From Zygaena filipendulae (lineage: Eukaryota; Arthropoda; Insecta; Lepidoptera; Zygaenidae), in NCBI GenBank assembly GCA_907165275.2, contig CAJRBF020000015.1:1-64000 (forward strand): 64,000 nt of DNA, in the 5' to 3' direction. Under the pieces are notes generated by a model, which did no database searches, was not told the origin of the DNA, and worked only from the letters and a program-made list of their open reading frames with translations. Below are positions 1-10,062 of this stretch, piece after piece. Each line of letters starts with the position of its first letter. Position 1 is the first letter of the stretch. The position numbers and the translations under genes are program-made.

Positions 1-48
1 CGAGATATCCTAACGGACGTCAAGTGCACTGACAGACCTTCGCACAAA
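1..48 (-). repeat. LTR remnant (family A), left piece
   Basis: The first 48 bases match 16,586-16,633 of the solo LTR further along, so the window opens inside a second copy of that LTR. The copy resumes at 5,598 after a LINE insertion. The LTR is oriented on the minus strand, and its remaining left part lies outside the window. The last seven bases (42-48, GCACAAA) are the target-site duplication of the LINE. Confidence 0.8.
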
Positions 49-256
49 GTTCAAAGTTCAAAGTTTTTATTGGTAAACATGTTTACAGGTCATTAAGAGA
101 AAATAAAAATAATAAAAATTATGATAGTACATTGTACACACAGAGTTCACACCTGTAATCTCTCGCAACATCTTTGTAGGAGGAAATTAAAATTAACAGA
201 TTACTATTAATAATAATAATAATAATAATAACTAATATTTTTTTATTTTTTTGATA

Positions 257-2087
257 GATTAGATTAGATTAGATTAGATTTATTTATTTCGCTTTAACAT
301 CATTAACAGTATATACATAATATACACAGTGTTATTCGTCAAAGGGATCGTCATTAAAATTGAATATAAATAGAAACAATAGGTATGTCAATTTAAATAA
401 TAGGTACATGTCAAGAATTTTACATTAGATAAAACAATAGATAAAAGTGTACACAGTGTAATTAAGCAAACTTCATTTTTAGAAAATCGTCAACAGAGTA
501 TAGTACGTTATCCAACAAGAGGTTTTTCAGTCGGCGACTAAATGTTTCGTCATTGTTTTCATCACGGATGTCCGCAGGGAGGTGTTCGTAATACGTGGGA
601 CCGATAACGCGAGGGTTTTTTGTAGCAAGTTTGGTGTGACGCGGCACTACCATAAGTCGCCCTTCGTTACGTAACTTATGTGCTCCACCTTGCCTGCGTT
701 GAAAACATTGGAGATTTTGTCTTACGTACATAATAATTTGAAACAAGTACAACGAATATAATGTCATTATGTTATGCTGTTTGAAGAGGGTTTTACACGA
801 ATGTCCAGGTTTCACAGAGGAGAGTATTCTTATTGCTCGCTTTTGCAACACGAACACACGATCTGAATCCGTTGAGTTACCCCAAAGGATTGTGCCGTAC
901 GACAGCAGTGAATGAAAATGTGCGAAATATGTCTGTTTTAGCACACTGTCCGAGATAAGGGGCCTAAGTTTTCGCATTGCATAGGCTGCACTACTTAGTC
1001 TGTCACATAAGGTCTGAGTGTGTAGTTTCCAATTTAAGTTGTTGTCCAGCGTAAATCCAAGAAATTTACAATTGTTTGATAACGGAATGGAGCTATTTAT
1101 GCAAATAGGGCGTGGTACTGATCTCCCAGAAAAAAGTATTACGTTTGATTTTGTTAAATTTAATATAAGGCCATTACATGAGAACCACTGCTGCAATTGC
1201 AAGCGCAACTTTTCAATTTTGTCGTTGAGTAGCTCATACGTAGGGGCGCATACAACGACAGTCGTGTCGTCGGCGAACAGGACTATCAGGCCATCGGTGA
1301 TGAAGGACGGTAGGTCGTTGACAAATACTAAAAACATGGTGTTTCCGAGGGCAGATCCTTGCGGTATGCCCACCGTTACTTCACCCACCGTAGACCTGAC
1401 CCTCCTTCGTCCACCGTCACATATGATCTCAACGGTTTGTTTTCTGTTTTTAAGAAACGACTTTAAGAGATTTAGATTGTTATTTTTTATTCCGTAATGA
1501 TGCAATTTTTCCAATAACAGGTCATTTTCTATGACATCGAATGCTTTCGAGAGGTCACAGAAAATTCCGGCCGTTTTATATTTATCGTCTATTCCGGTTA
1601 TTATCGAATCTACAATTTTTTGTGCAGCACTAGTGGTAGACTTATGTTTTCTGTACGCATACTGCCTATCCGATAACAAGTCATTTGTTTCCAAATGTTC
1701 CATGATACATGTAGATAATATAGACTCAATGATCTTAGATACGTTTGGCACAATAGTTATAGGTCTGTAACTATCTACTTTGTCTTTGTCGCCTTTCCCT
1801 TTGTATACCGGACAAACTCGCGTACATTTTAGAACATCAGGGTATATTCCTTTTGAAAAAATATCATTAATTAAGGTGACTAGCACGTCGGATAGGCAGG
1901 GCCAGATGGATAATAAAATATTAACTGAAATGTCATACAAGTCAAGAGTGTTCGGTGTCTTTAACATTGATTTTAATACTCGATCAAGTGTGTCACGAGT
2001 CACTATCGGGGATGCCATTTCAGGAACGTTTAGTTCTTGTATATAGTTACTTAGGTAGGTCATAGCTTGTCGTAGGTAGGTCGTAGC
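257..2087 (-). mobile_element. second CR1-like LINE nested in the 3' UTR
   Basis: A 5'-truncated LINE copy carries an RT frame, a 3' UTR and a tail of TCTAA repeats (plus-strand about 257-281). The host LINE's 3' UTR appears on both sides: 2,094-2,211 follows the host stop codon, and 49-250 carries the host's own AATAAA and tail. The hexamer TTGATA occurs at 251-256 and 2,088-2,093 and is a plausible target-site duplication. A small tandem duplication around a GTAGGTC motif lies near the 5' junction (2,050-2,090). The outer boundaries are approximate. Confidence 0.65.
462..2063 (-). CDS. LINE reverse transcriptase (nested copy, partial ORF2)
   Basis: This is the reverse transcriptase part of ORF2, which copies element RNA into DNA at the nicked target site. 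The 533-residue frame holds the RT fingers and palm: SYRPITIVP near residue 98, LSKAFD near 170, GIPQGS near 233 and the catalytic FADD near 261. The C-terminal connection region ends normally at the stop. The endonuclease is missing because the copy is 5'-truncated, so the first Met is only the first in the retained frame. The frame has no internal stop. It is clearly related to the RT at 2,212-4,224 (both share DRQ-AYR and GKG motifs) but belongs to a different family. Confidence 0.85.
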   Translation of the reverse strand: MTYLSNYIQELNVPEMASPIVTRDTLDRVLKSMLKTPNTLDLYDISVNILLSIWPCLSDVLVTLINDIFSKGIYPDVLKCTRVCPVYKGKGDKDKVDSYRPITIVPNVSKIIESILSTCIMEHLETNDLLSDRQYAYRKHKSTTSAAQKIVDSIITGIDDKYKTAGIFCDLSKAFDVIENDLLLEKLHHYGIKNNNLNLLKSFLKNRKQTVEIICDGGRRRVRSTVGEVTVGIPQGSALGNTMFLVFVNDLPSFITDGLIVLFADDTTVVVCAPTYELLNDKIEKLRLQLQQWFSCNGLILNLTKSNVILFSGRSVPRPICINSSIPLSNNCKFLGFTLDNNLNWKLHTQTLCDRLSSAAYAMRKLRPLISDSVLKQTYFAHFHSLLSYGTILWGNSTDSDRVFVLQKRAIRILSSVKPGHSCKTLFKQHNIMTLYSLYLFQIIMYVRQNLQCFQRRQGGAHKLRNEGRLMVVPRHTKLATKNPRVIGPTYYEHLPADIRDENNDETFSRRLKNLLLDNVLYSVDDFLKMKFA

Positions 2088-2211
2088 TTGATATTGTCAA
2101 ATAATAATAAATCCATTTAATAAAATTGGTCATTAAATCATATACCTATAATAAATAAATGTAACATAGAAGACAAAAAATCTTCGTGACAAGATATGTA
2201 AAAAATAATAA

Positions 2212-4224
2212 TTATAAATTCATAAACTCGTCATAAGAGTAAAAGGACTGCTCGATTAACCAGCGTTTTAGTCGTCCCTTAAAACAGTTGAGACTCGGTG
2301 CAGCCACTATGCAATCAGGTAATCTATTGTAGACAGTGGGGCCCATGACGTGTGTAAGTTTACTAGATTTGGCCATGGTGTGTGGTACAGGCGCAAGTCT
2401 GTCAGCGCCGCGCGTGCCATAGGGGTGTATGTCGCTGTGCTTTTTATACAGATCCTCGTTCGTTCTCACATACACTGCTACTTGTTGGATAACAATGGAA
2501 GGCAATGTCAGGATGCCCAGTTGCACAAAATATGGTCTGGCAGATTTGTCTTGGGAAATCTGGACAATAGCCCGAACTGCGCGCTTTTGCATGCGGAAAG
2601 CTCGCTGCCAATCTGCAGCGCGCCCCCACAGCTCGACGCCATACTGCAGCAGCGAGTGGGCAGTTGCGAAGTAGCAAGCGCGGGCCGCATCCACCGACAC
2701 CACGCAGGATACACGTTTTAGCGCGAAGCACGCACTGCCCAGTTTACCACATAGTTTGTCTATATGGGTCGACCATGCCATGCCTCTGTCTATCTCGAAC
2801 CCTAGGAATGTCGTGCTTTCCAATAGATCTAGCTTACAATTATCCACAATCACCGTAAGCTGTCGGGAGGGGCGGCCTGATAGAGAGAAGTGTATACAGT
2901 GAGTTTTTTTGATGTTTAGAGCTAAGCCGTTCAATTTAAACCACTCAACAAGCCGAGAAGCAGTGTCGTTCATTTTTTGATCAAGACATTCAAGGGATGG
3001 GGCCGTCACCATGGCAGCCACATCATCGGCATATATGAATATGTCTGCCATTGCTACAGCGTCAGGCAGATCATTCAACAGTAATGAGAACAGTATGTTG
3101 GACACCGATGAGCCTTGGGCGACACCCATCGTCGATGTGAGGGGGTCTGATTTTACATCACCTCCAGCCACAATCTGCGATCTATCGTACATCATGTCAG
3201 TGAACATATCGCATGCCTTCCCGACTATACCATAGTAACTTAGTTTTCTTCGGATCACTGCGTGATCGGCGACGTCAAATGCCTTTGAGAGGTCGCAGCA
3301 TATCATTGCAATCTGCTGCTTCTGCTCTCGAGCAGACATGACAAAACGCACAACCTCACGGGCTAGTGACGTCGTCGACCTCCCTTCACGGTATGCGAAT
3401 TGACGGTCAGACAGGACCGTTGTGGACGCTAGAAAGGCGGTTAGTCTTGAGCTGAGACCGTTCTCTAAGACTTTAGCTATAGCCGGAATTATAGATATTG
3501 GTCTATATCCATTCATGTCATCTCGTTTACCTTTACCTTTGAAGACAGGCGATACTCTGCTGATCTTAAGCGGCTTTGGGTATACTCCTTCTTTTAGACA
3601 GCTATTATATAGAAGGGCAAGAATTGGGGCCAATGGAATTATAGCTGATTTTAGCATCTCCATCGAAACGCCATAAATATCTTTGGTGGACTTTGCAGGT
3701 ATTCGCTTTGTCACAATTTCAAAAATTTCGAAGGCGGTGAAAGGCTGGAGTCTTATTGAGCGGTCAGTAGGTTTGATTGCAGCAGCCAACGTGCAGCACG
3801 CGGCTTCCACGTCAGCACCAGGAGCGCCACACGACATAGCAGCATTTAAGAAGCATTGATTCATTGCATTGACGGCCTCAGTTGGCGAATTGTATTTAAT
3901 TCCGTTAGGATCCTTCACGACATCTGTAAAGTTAACTAGGTTTTGGTTGTTTGATTTACCTCTTTCTTTATTGACAATCTTCCATAGAGTTTTTGAAGCG
4001 TTTTTACTACTAGTTATAAGGTTCTCGTAGTACTTACACTTAGCCTTTTTAATCAAAATGTCATACTTAATATTAAAGTCATCAGCCAATAATTGCAGGG
4101 AAATGTCATTAGGAAATATTAAAATTAATTTATTGATGTCAAACAGTATATTTTTAATCATTTTAACGTCATGTGTTACCCATGACGAATCAATTTTTTT
4201 CACCTTTTTTTTAAGGGGAAACAT
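2212..4224 (-). CDS. LINE reverse transcriptase (ORF2, C-terminal part)
   Basis: A 670-residue frame encodes the RT of the outer CR1-like LINE. About 160 residues link the endonuclease to the RT. They are followed by GYRPISIIP, LSKAFDVADH, GVAQGSS and YADD near residue 394, and then a C-terminal region with the usual HSLLQYG and MGPTVYNRLP motifs. Its beginning overlaps the end of the endonuclease frame (4,200-5,249) by 25 bases in another frame. The overlap lies at a run of nine A on the coding strand (plus-strand T at about 4,204-4,212), so one homopolymer indel separates two halves of what was one ORF2. The indel may be a real mutation or an assembly error. Confidence 0.85.
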   Translation of the reverse strand: MFPLKKKVKKIDSSWVTHDVKMIKNILFDINKLILIFPNDISLQLLADDFNIKYDILIKKAKCKYYENLITSSKNASKTLWKIVNKERGKSNNQNLVNFTDVVKDPNGIKYNSPTEAVNAMNQCFLNAAMSCGAPGADVEAACCTLAAAIKPTDRSIRLQPFTAFEIFEIVTKRIPAKSTKDIYGVSMEMLKSAIIPLAPILALLYNSCLKEGVYPKPLKISRVSPVFKGKGKRDDMNGYRPISIIPAIAKVLENGLSSRLTAFLASTTVLSDRQFAYREGRSTTSLAREVVRFVMSAREQKQQIAMICCDLSKAFDVADHAVIRRKLSYYGIVGKACDMFTDMMYDRSQIVAGGDVKSDPLTSTMGVAQGSSVSNILFSLLLNDLPDAVAMADIFIYADDVAAMVTAPSLECLDQKMNDTASRLVEWFKLNGLALNIKKTHCIHFSLSGRPSRQLTVIVDNCKLDLLESTTFLGFEIDRGMAWSTHIDKLCGKLGSACFALKRVSCVVSVDAARACYFATAHSLLQYGVELWGRAADWQRAFRMQKRAVRAIVQISQDKSARPYFVQLGILTLPSIVIQQVAVYVRTNEDLYKKHSDIHPYGTRGADRLAPVPHTMAKSSKLTHVMGPTVYNRLPDCIVAAPSLNCFKGRLKRWLIEQSFYSYDEFMNL

Positions 4225-5249
4225 ATGTCTTGTTTGTTGTTAATTATATTGACGAGGGCTTGTGACAACATGAGTGACGATGTGTTAAGTTTAATAATAT
4301 GGGACCAATCTATGCTGTCAAGGGACGCCACAAAGTTGGCACGATTTGAGCTGGACATGTCCTTGACCAGATATTGTGTCTGTGGTTTGCGGATATTTTT
4401 TGAACATTTTAATTCGGCTCTGATCGCAAGGTGGTCACTTAAATTCGTAATAACAGGCTGCGTGACTACAGAACTATCGGGCAGGTTGGTGTGCACGTGG
4501 TCGAGACTAGTTGCGGAGTATGATGTTATACGTGTTGGAAAGTTTACCATATTAGACATACCATGAGCTGATAACAGATCACTCAGGTTTTTGCACTCGG
4601 GCGTCATATTATCTAAGAAATCAATATTAAGGTCACCCACTATTACACAATACCTATTTAGTTCGCTGATTTTATCGAGCAATCGTTCAAAGTTAAATAG
4701 AAAATTAGAATGACTAATTAGATTAGTCCTATACAAACATATTACAGTAATCTCGAAATCTATTAGATCCACAGCGGATATTTCACAGTACTGCTCCACA
4801 GAAAGTGAAACAATATCTATATTTTCTAAGTAGTTAACATTATTGCTAACGTAGATGCAAGACCCGCCGTGCGCAAATTGTTTCCTGCAGAAGCTCGATG
4901 CTAGTTGGTATCTGTCAATGTTTACACATTTCAACTTAGAATCATTAAGCCAGTGTTCGGTAATTGCTAAGACGTCGCAGTTCATATCACCCGCCAGCAA
5001 TACTTCGAGTTTTTGAGTTTTATTTTCCAGGGATGCGATATTTTGTTGGACTATACAAACCGATTGATATTCCGCTCCGTCTGATGTAGGTATGCACAGG
5101 TCGCGGACTCGCCAGTTACTAGTTGCGCGAGCGCTTGGAGTTTGGACTCGTCGTTGTAGCTGCTCCCCGCTCGTCGCGCGGACGGGCAAGAAACCAATCC
5201 GATATTTTGACGCCTTGGGGCCACGAAATTGGTGCGCATAGTTTGTCAT
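4200..5249 (-). CDS. LINE apurinic-like endonuclease (ORF2, N-terminal part)
   Basis: This is the endonuclease/exonuclease/phosphatase domain that nicks target DNA to prime reverse transcription. Visible landmarks are QQNIASL near residue 69, the catalytic Glu in AITEHWLND, GGSCIYV, VGDLNIDF near residue 203 and the terminal LSDHLAI. The family's active-site residues (N, E, D, N and SDH) all appear present. The start is uncertain because this frame overlaps the ORF1 tail (5,119-5,590) in another frame, and the first roughly 60 residues lack domain motifs. The frame runs into the A-rich shift at 4,200-4,212 and continues as the RT frame. Confidence 0.8.
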   Translation of the reverse strand: MTNYAHQFRGPKASKYRIGFLPVRATSGEQLQRRVQTPSARATSNWRVRDLCIPTSDGAEYQSVCIVQQNIASLENKTQKLEVLLAGDMNCDVLAITEHWLNDSKLKCVNIDRYQLASSFCRKQFAHGGSCIYVSNNVNYLENIDIVSLSVEQYCEISAVDLIDFEITVICLYRTNLISHSNFLFNFERLLDKISELNRYCVIVGDLNIDFLDNMTPECKNLSDLLSAHGMSNMVNFPTRITSYSATSLDHVHTNLPDSSVVTQPVITNLSDHLAIRAELKCSKNIRKPQTQYLVKDMSSSNRANFVASLDSIDWSHIIKLNTSSLMLSQALVNIINNKQDICFPLKKR

Positions 5250-5590
5250 ACAAATTCTGAGGAAAACCGATGATAAAAGAGGCGTGTCTGTCGGTCTTAA
5301 TTTTCCGTTTTTCTACAAAGTACTTATCACACTTAGCAATTTTATTGTTAATATACTTCATAATACATTCTTCGGTGGTGTCTGGTTGGAATGACCATGC
5401 CTGTATATATTTTATTGATTCGACGGTTTGGAGTTCTTCGTCGTCTGACCCAGCACCAGTTACTATACGGCGTACGGGATGCCTTTTTATTTTTACAGCC
5501 CCCTGGCTATCGTGTTGTGTCGCAGAGTCATCACATAGATGATTTATTTTTGTGGCCACAGCGTCAGATGGACACGGCTGTGTTGTGGAA
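5119..5590 (-). CDS. LINE ORF1, C-terminal fragment
   Basis: The frame is open from the 5' truncation point to a stop at 5,119. It is rich in charged residues and ends in a compact stretch (ASFIIGFPQNLYDKLCAPI) resembling the C-terminal part of ORF1 proteins in CR1-like insect LINEs. Such proteins bind element RNA. No zinc knuckle is visible in the retained part. It overlaps the start of the endonuclease frame, as is common where ORF1 and ORF2 are translated by reinitiation. Function is inferred mainly from position. Confidence 0.55.
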
Positions 5591-5597
5591 GCACAAA

Positions 5598-6439
5598 AAC
5601 ATTAAACCACTCTGCGCTATCGCTCGCTCAACAAGACTATTCGTAACGAACCGTCTTTTGTAATGATAAAAATCAATACAAATATTCTACTCAAAGCATC
5701 TCGTTCACGAGGCGCATCGGCCCACATACGCTTTTATGCGACCACCAAGTATCACAATCGCGCATGCTCGCCTCTGCACAACGCAATCAGGACACAATGC
5801 GTAATGACGAAACTTCCAGGTCGCGTGTACGAATCCTTGCACAAACCGATAAATCGTTCTGCGCGCAGACCGCTCGACCACGACGTACTTTGCATGAATA
5901 TTATTTATTAAAAATTTTGTATGAGAAAATAAATTTTATGTTTGATAAATGTGCAATAATATTATATTTATTGTCCCTTAGACGTTCCCTCCCCAGCGCA
6001 TTCGTTTATTATTACACTATTATCAATTTACTTTCCCAACAAACTTTTGTCGTCAGGACATTTTTTTACCTCCGTATTCCCCGTAGATATACGGCTCTTG
6101 GATACTGGCGGTGCGTTCGACCCTGTATTCCGAGACGCCTGCATGGGGGGATTCGCGTTTTCTAACTTGCTCCTATACTCTCGAAATTCAACATACACTT
6201 GGCACTCCCTAATACAAGCACTTTCCCTCATATAATACTTTGTCCTAACTTCTTTAGTTTAGGAGTTATTATTGATAAACGTACTAAAACTTGTTTTCGA
6301 TGTTATTTGAACCGCAATGTCCTCTAATATGTTTTAAATGTAATTTTATAGGTGTATTTTATTATCTTCTATACTTTAATAATTATTTAAGATTTTAATT
6401 ATAACCAAAAAATTTTGTAGGACCTTATGGGTCGTCACA
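5598..6439 (-). repeat. LTR remnant (family A), right piece
   Basis: The sequence is nearly identical to 16,634-17,470. It ends with GGGTCGTCACA, the complement of an LTR start (TGTGACGACC on the minus strand). It contains the shared block GATACTGGCGGTGCGTTC, also present in the LTRs of the complete element at 48,405-58,288, so all these LTRs form one superfamily. The right junction abuts Gypsy pol sequence, showing that this LTR inserted into a pol gene. No gene is visible in it; short open frames here are by-products of LTR sequence. Confidence 0.8.
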
Positions 6440-8223
6440 CCTGCAAGAGGAGTCTCTCCAACGCCACCGTACTGCAACATCCGGTCAGCAACGCACCACT
6501 CGGGCTATTTACTGACGCTTCCAGTGTCCACATTGGATCATGCCTTCAACAATTAGTTGACGGTGAGTGGTACCCTCTGGCTTTCTTCAGTAAGAAATTG
6601 ACCGACAAGCAGACGCAATGGCCGACTTATTATCGTGAGCTACTGGCCGTGTATGAAAGCGTGCAACATTTTCGCCATATTCTAGAGGTCCAACATGTGA
6701 CCGTCTTCACGGATCATAAGCCTTTGCTGTACGCTTTCGTACAACGCCGAGAAAAACTCCCGCCTGCACAATTAAACCAACTGTCCTTTATCAGTCAGTT
6801 TACCACTGACATTAAATATATCAAAGGCGAGGATAACGTCGTTGCCGATGCAATGTCACGTGTTGACGCTATCGCCCTTGAGCAAGACTACGAGGCCCTT
6901 GCCAAATCACATGAGACCGATCAAGAGTTGTCAAACTTGCGTCAGCAAGGCTCCGGCCTGCAATTGACCAAAGTTGTAATCCCGGGGACGAACATCTTTC
7001 TGACCTGTGACGTATCTACTGGCAAGCCTCGTCCATATCAGACTTCTTCCTTTCGTAGAGCTGCCTTTAATAAGCTCCACCAACTTAGCCATCCCGGGGC
7101 ACGGGCTACGACCCGCCTCGTGACTGACCGCTATATTTGGCCTTCTGTCAACAAAGATTGTAAGGAGTGGGCTCGCACTTGCGAAGCGTGTCAACGCGCC
7201 AAAGTGTCGCGCCACAATTGTTCTCCTCTAGGCAATTTCGAACTACCATCTGGCCGATTCAGGCATGTTCATATCGACATAGTCGGTCCCCTGCCCGTCT
7301 GCAACGACTTTCGGTATTGTTTAACTGCCATTGACAGAGCTACGAGGTGGCCAGAGGTCTGGCCAATGCGATCCATCACCGCTGAAGAAGTCGCTGAAAC
7401 TCTGACTCGCGAATGGATTCCTCGCTTCGGAGTACCTCAAGTCATAACGACAGACCAAGGAACCCAGTTCGAATCGGATTTATTTCGTCGACTGTTGACC
7501 CACTTTGCCACGAAACGAACTCGGACGACATCATATCACCCTTGCGCAAATGGCATGATCGAGCGCGTTCATCGCCAACTCAAGGCCGCTCTCATGTGCC
7601 ATCAGAACTCCTGGGTTCGGTCCCTCCCATTCGTTCTTCTCGGCATGCGTTCGGCTTTTAAGGAAGATTTAAAAGCCACAGCAGCCGAAATGGTGTACGG
7701 AGAACCCCTCCGGTTACCGGGTGAATTACTTGTTCCAGTTCCTGGGTGTGACACCATCGACGACCCTGCGGACTTTGTCGTGCAACTTCGACGCAAAATG
7801 TCGACCGTGCGTCCAGTCGCTGCATCTCGGCACTCTCAACCGGCCACTTTCGTTTTCAAAAACCTCCCATCTGCTTCACACGTTTTTCTTCGGGACGATA
7901 CCGTTAGACGGCCGTTGCAACCACCTTACATGGGTCCGTACCAGGTCATTGATCGTGCCAGTGATGGCAAGACTATGACCCTGGATATTAAAGGCAAACG
8001 CGTAACAGTCAGCATCAACCGCGTCAAACCTGCTTTCGTCGACAACACTGGTCCTGACGTTTCAGAGCCTTCAACGAGTCTGACACAGCCCCTTTTTCCA
8101 CAGCGGCCTAAGCTTGTAACAACACCAGTAGATACCAGTACCAGCGATGCCACTAACAGGCCGCCATATACCACTAGGTCCGGAAGACATGTAAAATTTA
8201 AGGATTTTCCTGATTATTGTTGA
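6440..8223 (+). CDS. pol: Gypsy pol: RNase H and integrase (partial)
   Basis: About 594 residues of pol remain. First comes the end of the RT connection, then RNase H with LFTDASS, the acidic YYRELLAVYE and TDHKPLLYAF. The integrase follows, with an HHCC zinc-binding module (HQLSHPGA ... CEACQ) and the DDE triad in IDIVGP, TTDQGTQFE and GMIERVHRQ. A chromatin-linker-like C terminus (MGPYQVIDR) precedes the stop. RNase H removes RNA from the hybrid during reverse transcription, and integrase inserts the cDNA. The open frame continues 13 bases upstream into the LTR, so the apparent Met there is an artefact of the junction. The frame is uninterrupted, suggesting a fairly recent copy. Confidence 0.88.
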
Positions 8224-8278
8224 TTCTCTGATTGTTGTTGATTGTAAGATCTTCCTATCCCTCTCCCTGGGGGGGTGG

Positions 8279-8471
8279 TGTGGCGAATCGGAACGCACCC
8301 GCCCGGGCGGTAGAAAAAAAAAAACCAACTTGAGTTGCCTGGTTCCTTTACTATAGCTAATTTAATTTGTGATTCTGAGTCGATGCCTGTTACTTTGAGA
8401 TAATTTCTAAGGCTTCTGGAGAAAATAGAGTTTATCAAGAATGTCAATGTTTTTTTGAATTTCTCACAACA
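8279..8471 (+). repeat. Gypsy 3' LTR (candidate)
   Basis: A G-rich polypurine tract (about 8,267-8,278) is followed by TGTGGCGAATCGG, a typical LTR start, 55 bases after the pol stop. A likely end is TTCTCACAACA at 8,471, giving a 193-bp LTR with TG...CA termini. The 5' LTR is not in the window, so the right boundary is inferred from the terminal CA only. Confidence 0.5.
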
Positions 8472-8472
8472 T

Positions 8473-8678
8473 CCCGCAACCCTTCCAAACACGGGAGAGG
8501 AACAGCGAGGCACCACGGCCGACGCTGCAGACCGCTCCTTCCCCAAAGTTTGGTTACAATAACAGTCCCAATACAAATTCCAATATTAATAATTCATCTA
8601 GATTTTCATCTTCATTCAATTCTAAATCGCAATTCACGCCACGTTCTTCACACAACAATAATTATCAAAACAAATAGC
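8473..8678 (+). pseudogene. gag-like Asn/Ser-rich fragment
   Basis: A 68-codon open frame ends at a TAG and encodes an Asn-, Ser- and Pro-rich chain (for example NNSSRFSSSFNSKSQF). The composition resembles the disordered tail of retrotransposon gag proteins. It has no start codon and no zinc knuckle. Its second half is the first unit of the tandem repeat at 8,593-9,022. Gag origin is a guess from composition and context. Confidence 0.3.
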
Positions 8679-9022
8679 AGTACCGACGATATACGACAAA
8701 CGAAAACCATTTCATGATTCCGGTATCAAGCTGCCAACAATACAAAATCCAATATTACATAATGCTTCATCTAGAGTTTCATCTCATTCAATTCTAAATC
8801 GCAATTCACGCCACGTTCTTCACACAACAATAATTATCAAAACAAATAGCAGTACCGACGATATACGACAAACGAAAACCATTTCATGATTCCGGTATCA
8901 AGCTGCCAACAATACAAAAACCAATATTACAAAGTACTTCATCTAGATTTTCATTCTCATTCAATTCTAAATCGCAATTCACACCACGTTCTTCACACAA
9001 CAACAATTATCAAAACAATTAA
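8593..9022 (+). repeat. tandem repeat, about 172 bp x 2.5
   Basis: Units start at about 8,593, 8,766 and 8,938 with the shared block TTCATCTAGA. Each contains a CACGTTCTTCACACAACA block, and the first two continue with an ACGATATACGACAAACGA block. The third unit is partial. Units differ by scattered substitutions and small indels. Confidence 0.8.
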
Positions 9023-10062
9023 TTAATTTATCAAAATATATACAATCACTAAGTCGTGAGCAACTGTCAGCTAGTCAGTCATACGGTCAGTGTTTGTATA
9101 CAGTCTAGTAGAGCGGCGGAGACCAGATTTTGAAAAATCTCGTCGGTATCTCTTGTGTATACCTACAACAGGTATGGATGTGTTCAGGGCATTGTGTAGA
9201 TTACGAAACTGCTTGTTGTAATGTTTTTTTAGTGGTGGAGGGGATAGCAGTGACGTCATAAACATGGCCGCCAACGGTTTTTGTTTTTTGTTAATTACAT
9301 CGCACCTATTAGGTCTATTTGCTTGTGTATGGTGTCATTTGAAAGCTTAGGGGCCATCGGGTCGCTAAACTCCAAAAAGTACATTGTTTCTTTCCATTTT
9401 TCGCCATCATTTCTTGAAGTAGGAAGAATGGAAAAAATATATGGTGGAGTTGAATAGTTTATGTATCCATTTTGATAGATCGATACACGATTTAAATAAC
9501 TTCGCTCGATAGAAAAAATATCCAAACATAGCCATTTTTGACACTTTGAATTCATTTTATGACGAAAATTATATAGAACATGATTTTGAAACTTACACGA
9601 TATATTTTATCGCAAACCAAGTAATCCATTTCACAAAAAAAAAGATAAAATTGCATTAATTTAATGTTTTACATAACTAATTGTTATCACGGGCCGGCGC
9701 GCTTCAGTGTTTCAGCTCTCCACTGCGCCCCGCAGTCCACTCCGACACACTGACATGAAGGACGTCTGCCGAATTTTGCGCGAGTGCTGCGGCACCATTT
9801 ACGTATCTAATAATTACGTAGTACGGAAGCCCATAGAGGATTTGTGGATTTGCTAAAGCGCGTCAGATGAACATAACCTTGCACCATTGAGTACCTCCAC
9901 CAAATATAGGTCCTCTACACTGGTGGGTGCGTAGGATAACCAATCAGATTAGTAAAAAAAATCGATAACTCGGAATACTCGAGCGCGTCAGATTAAGATG
10001 GTGGGTTAATTACATGTTGAAAAGTGTGTATATGAATAATCTGACGATTTGAACCAGTGAAA
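9023..10062. other. non-coding interval without recognised gene
   Basis: No open frame of interest is visible. The stretch is AT-rich, with a GC-richer island at about 9,690-9,800. At about 9,858 and 9,975 it carries the motif GCGCGTCAGAT, one copy joined to CTCGAG. The same motif in the opposite orientation recurs at 17,510-17,900, so this is probably part of a dispersed non-autonomous repeat. Confidence 0.5.

Larger units (their letters stand above)
49..5590 (-). mobile_element. CR1-like LINE, 5'-truncated
   Basis: This minus-strand non-LTR retrotransposon carries the tail of ORF1, an AP-type endonuclease frame and a reverse transcriptase frame. It is flanked by the 7-bp direct repeat GCACAAA (42-48 and 5,591-5,597), and the uninterrupted target is visible at 16,627-16,633 in the related LTR. 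Its 3' end (plus-strand 49-75) is an AATAAA signal followed by repeats of ACTTTGA, so it ends in a short microsatellite rather than poly(A). The 5' end at 5,590 falls inside ORF1, so the copy was truncated on insertion. Its 3' UTR is split by another LINE (257-2,087). The CR1-group assignment comes from recognising the RT and endonuclease motifs and is not a database match. Confidence 0.8.
6440..8471 (+). mobile_element. Ty3/Gypsy retrotransposon, 3' part
   Basis: This is the 3' third of a plus-strand Gypsy element: end of RT, RNase H, integrase, a polypurine tract and a short 3' LTR. Everything upstream of the RT/RNase H boundary was separated by the LTR insertion ending at 6,439 and lies outside the window. 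No env-like frame is present between pol and the LTR. Confidence 0.8.

Noticed and set aside
6427..6439. Native start codon for the Gypsy pol at 6,427
   Set aside because: These bases belong to the LTR that interrupts pol; the Met is created by the junction.
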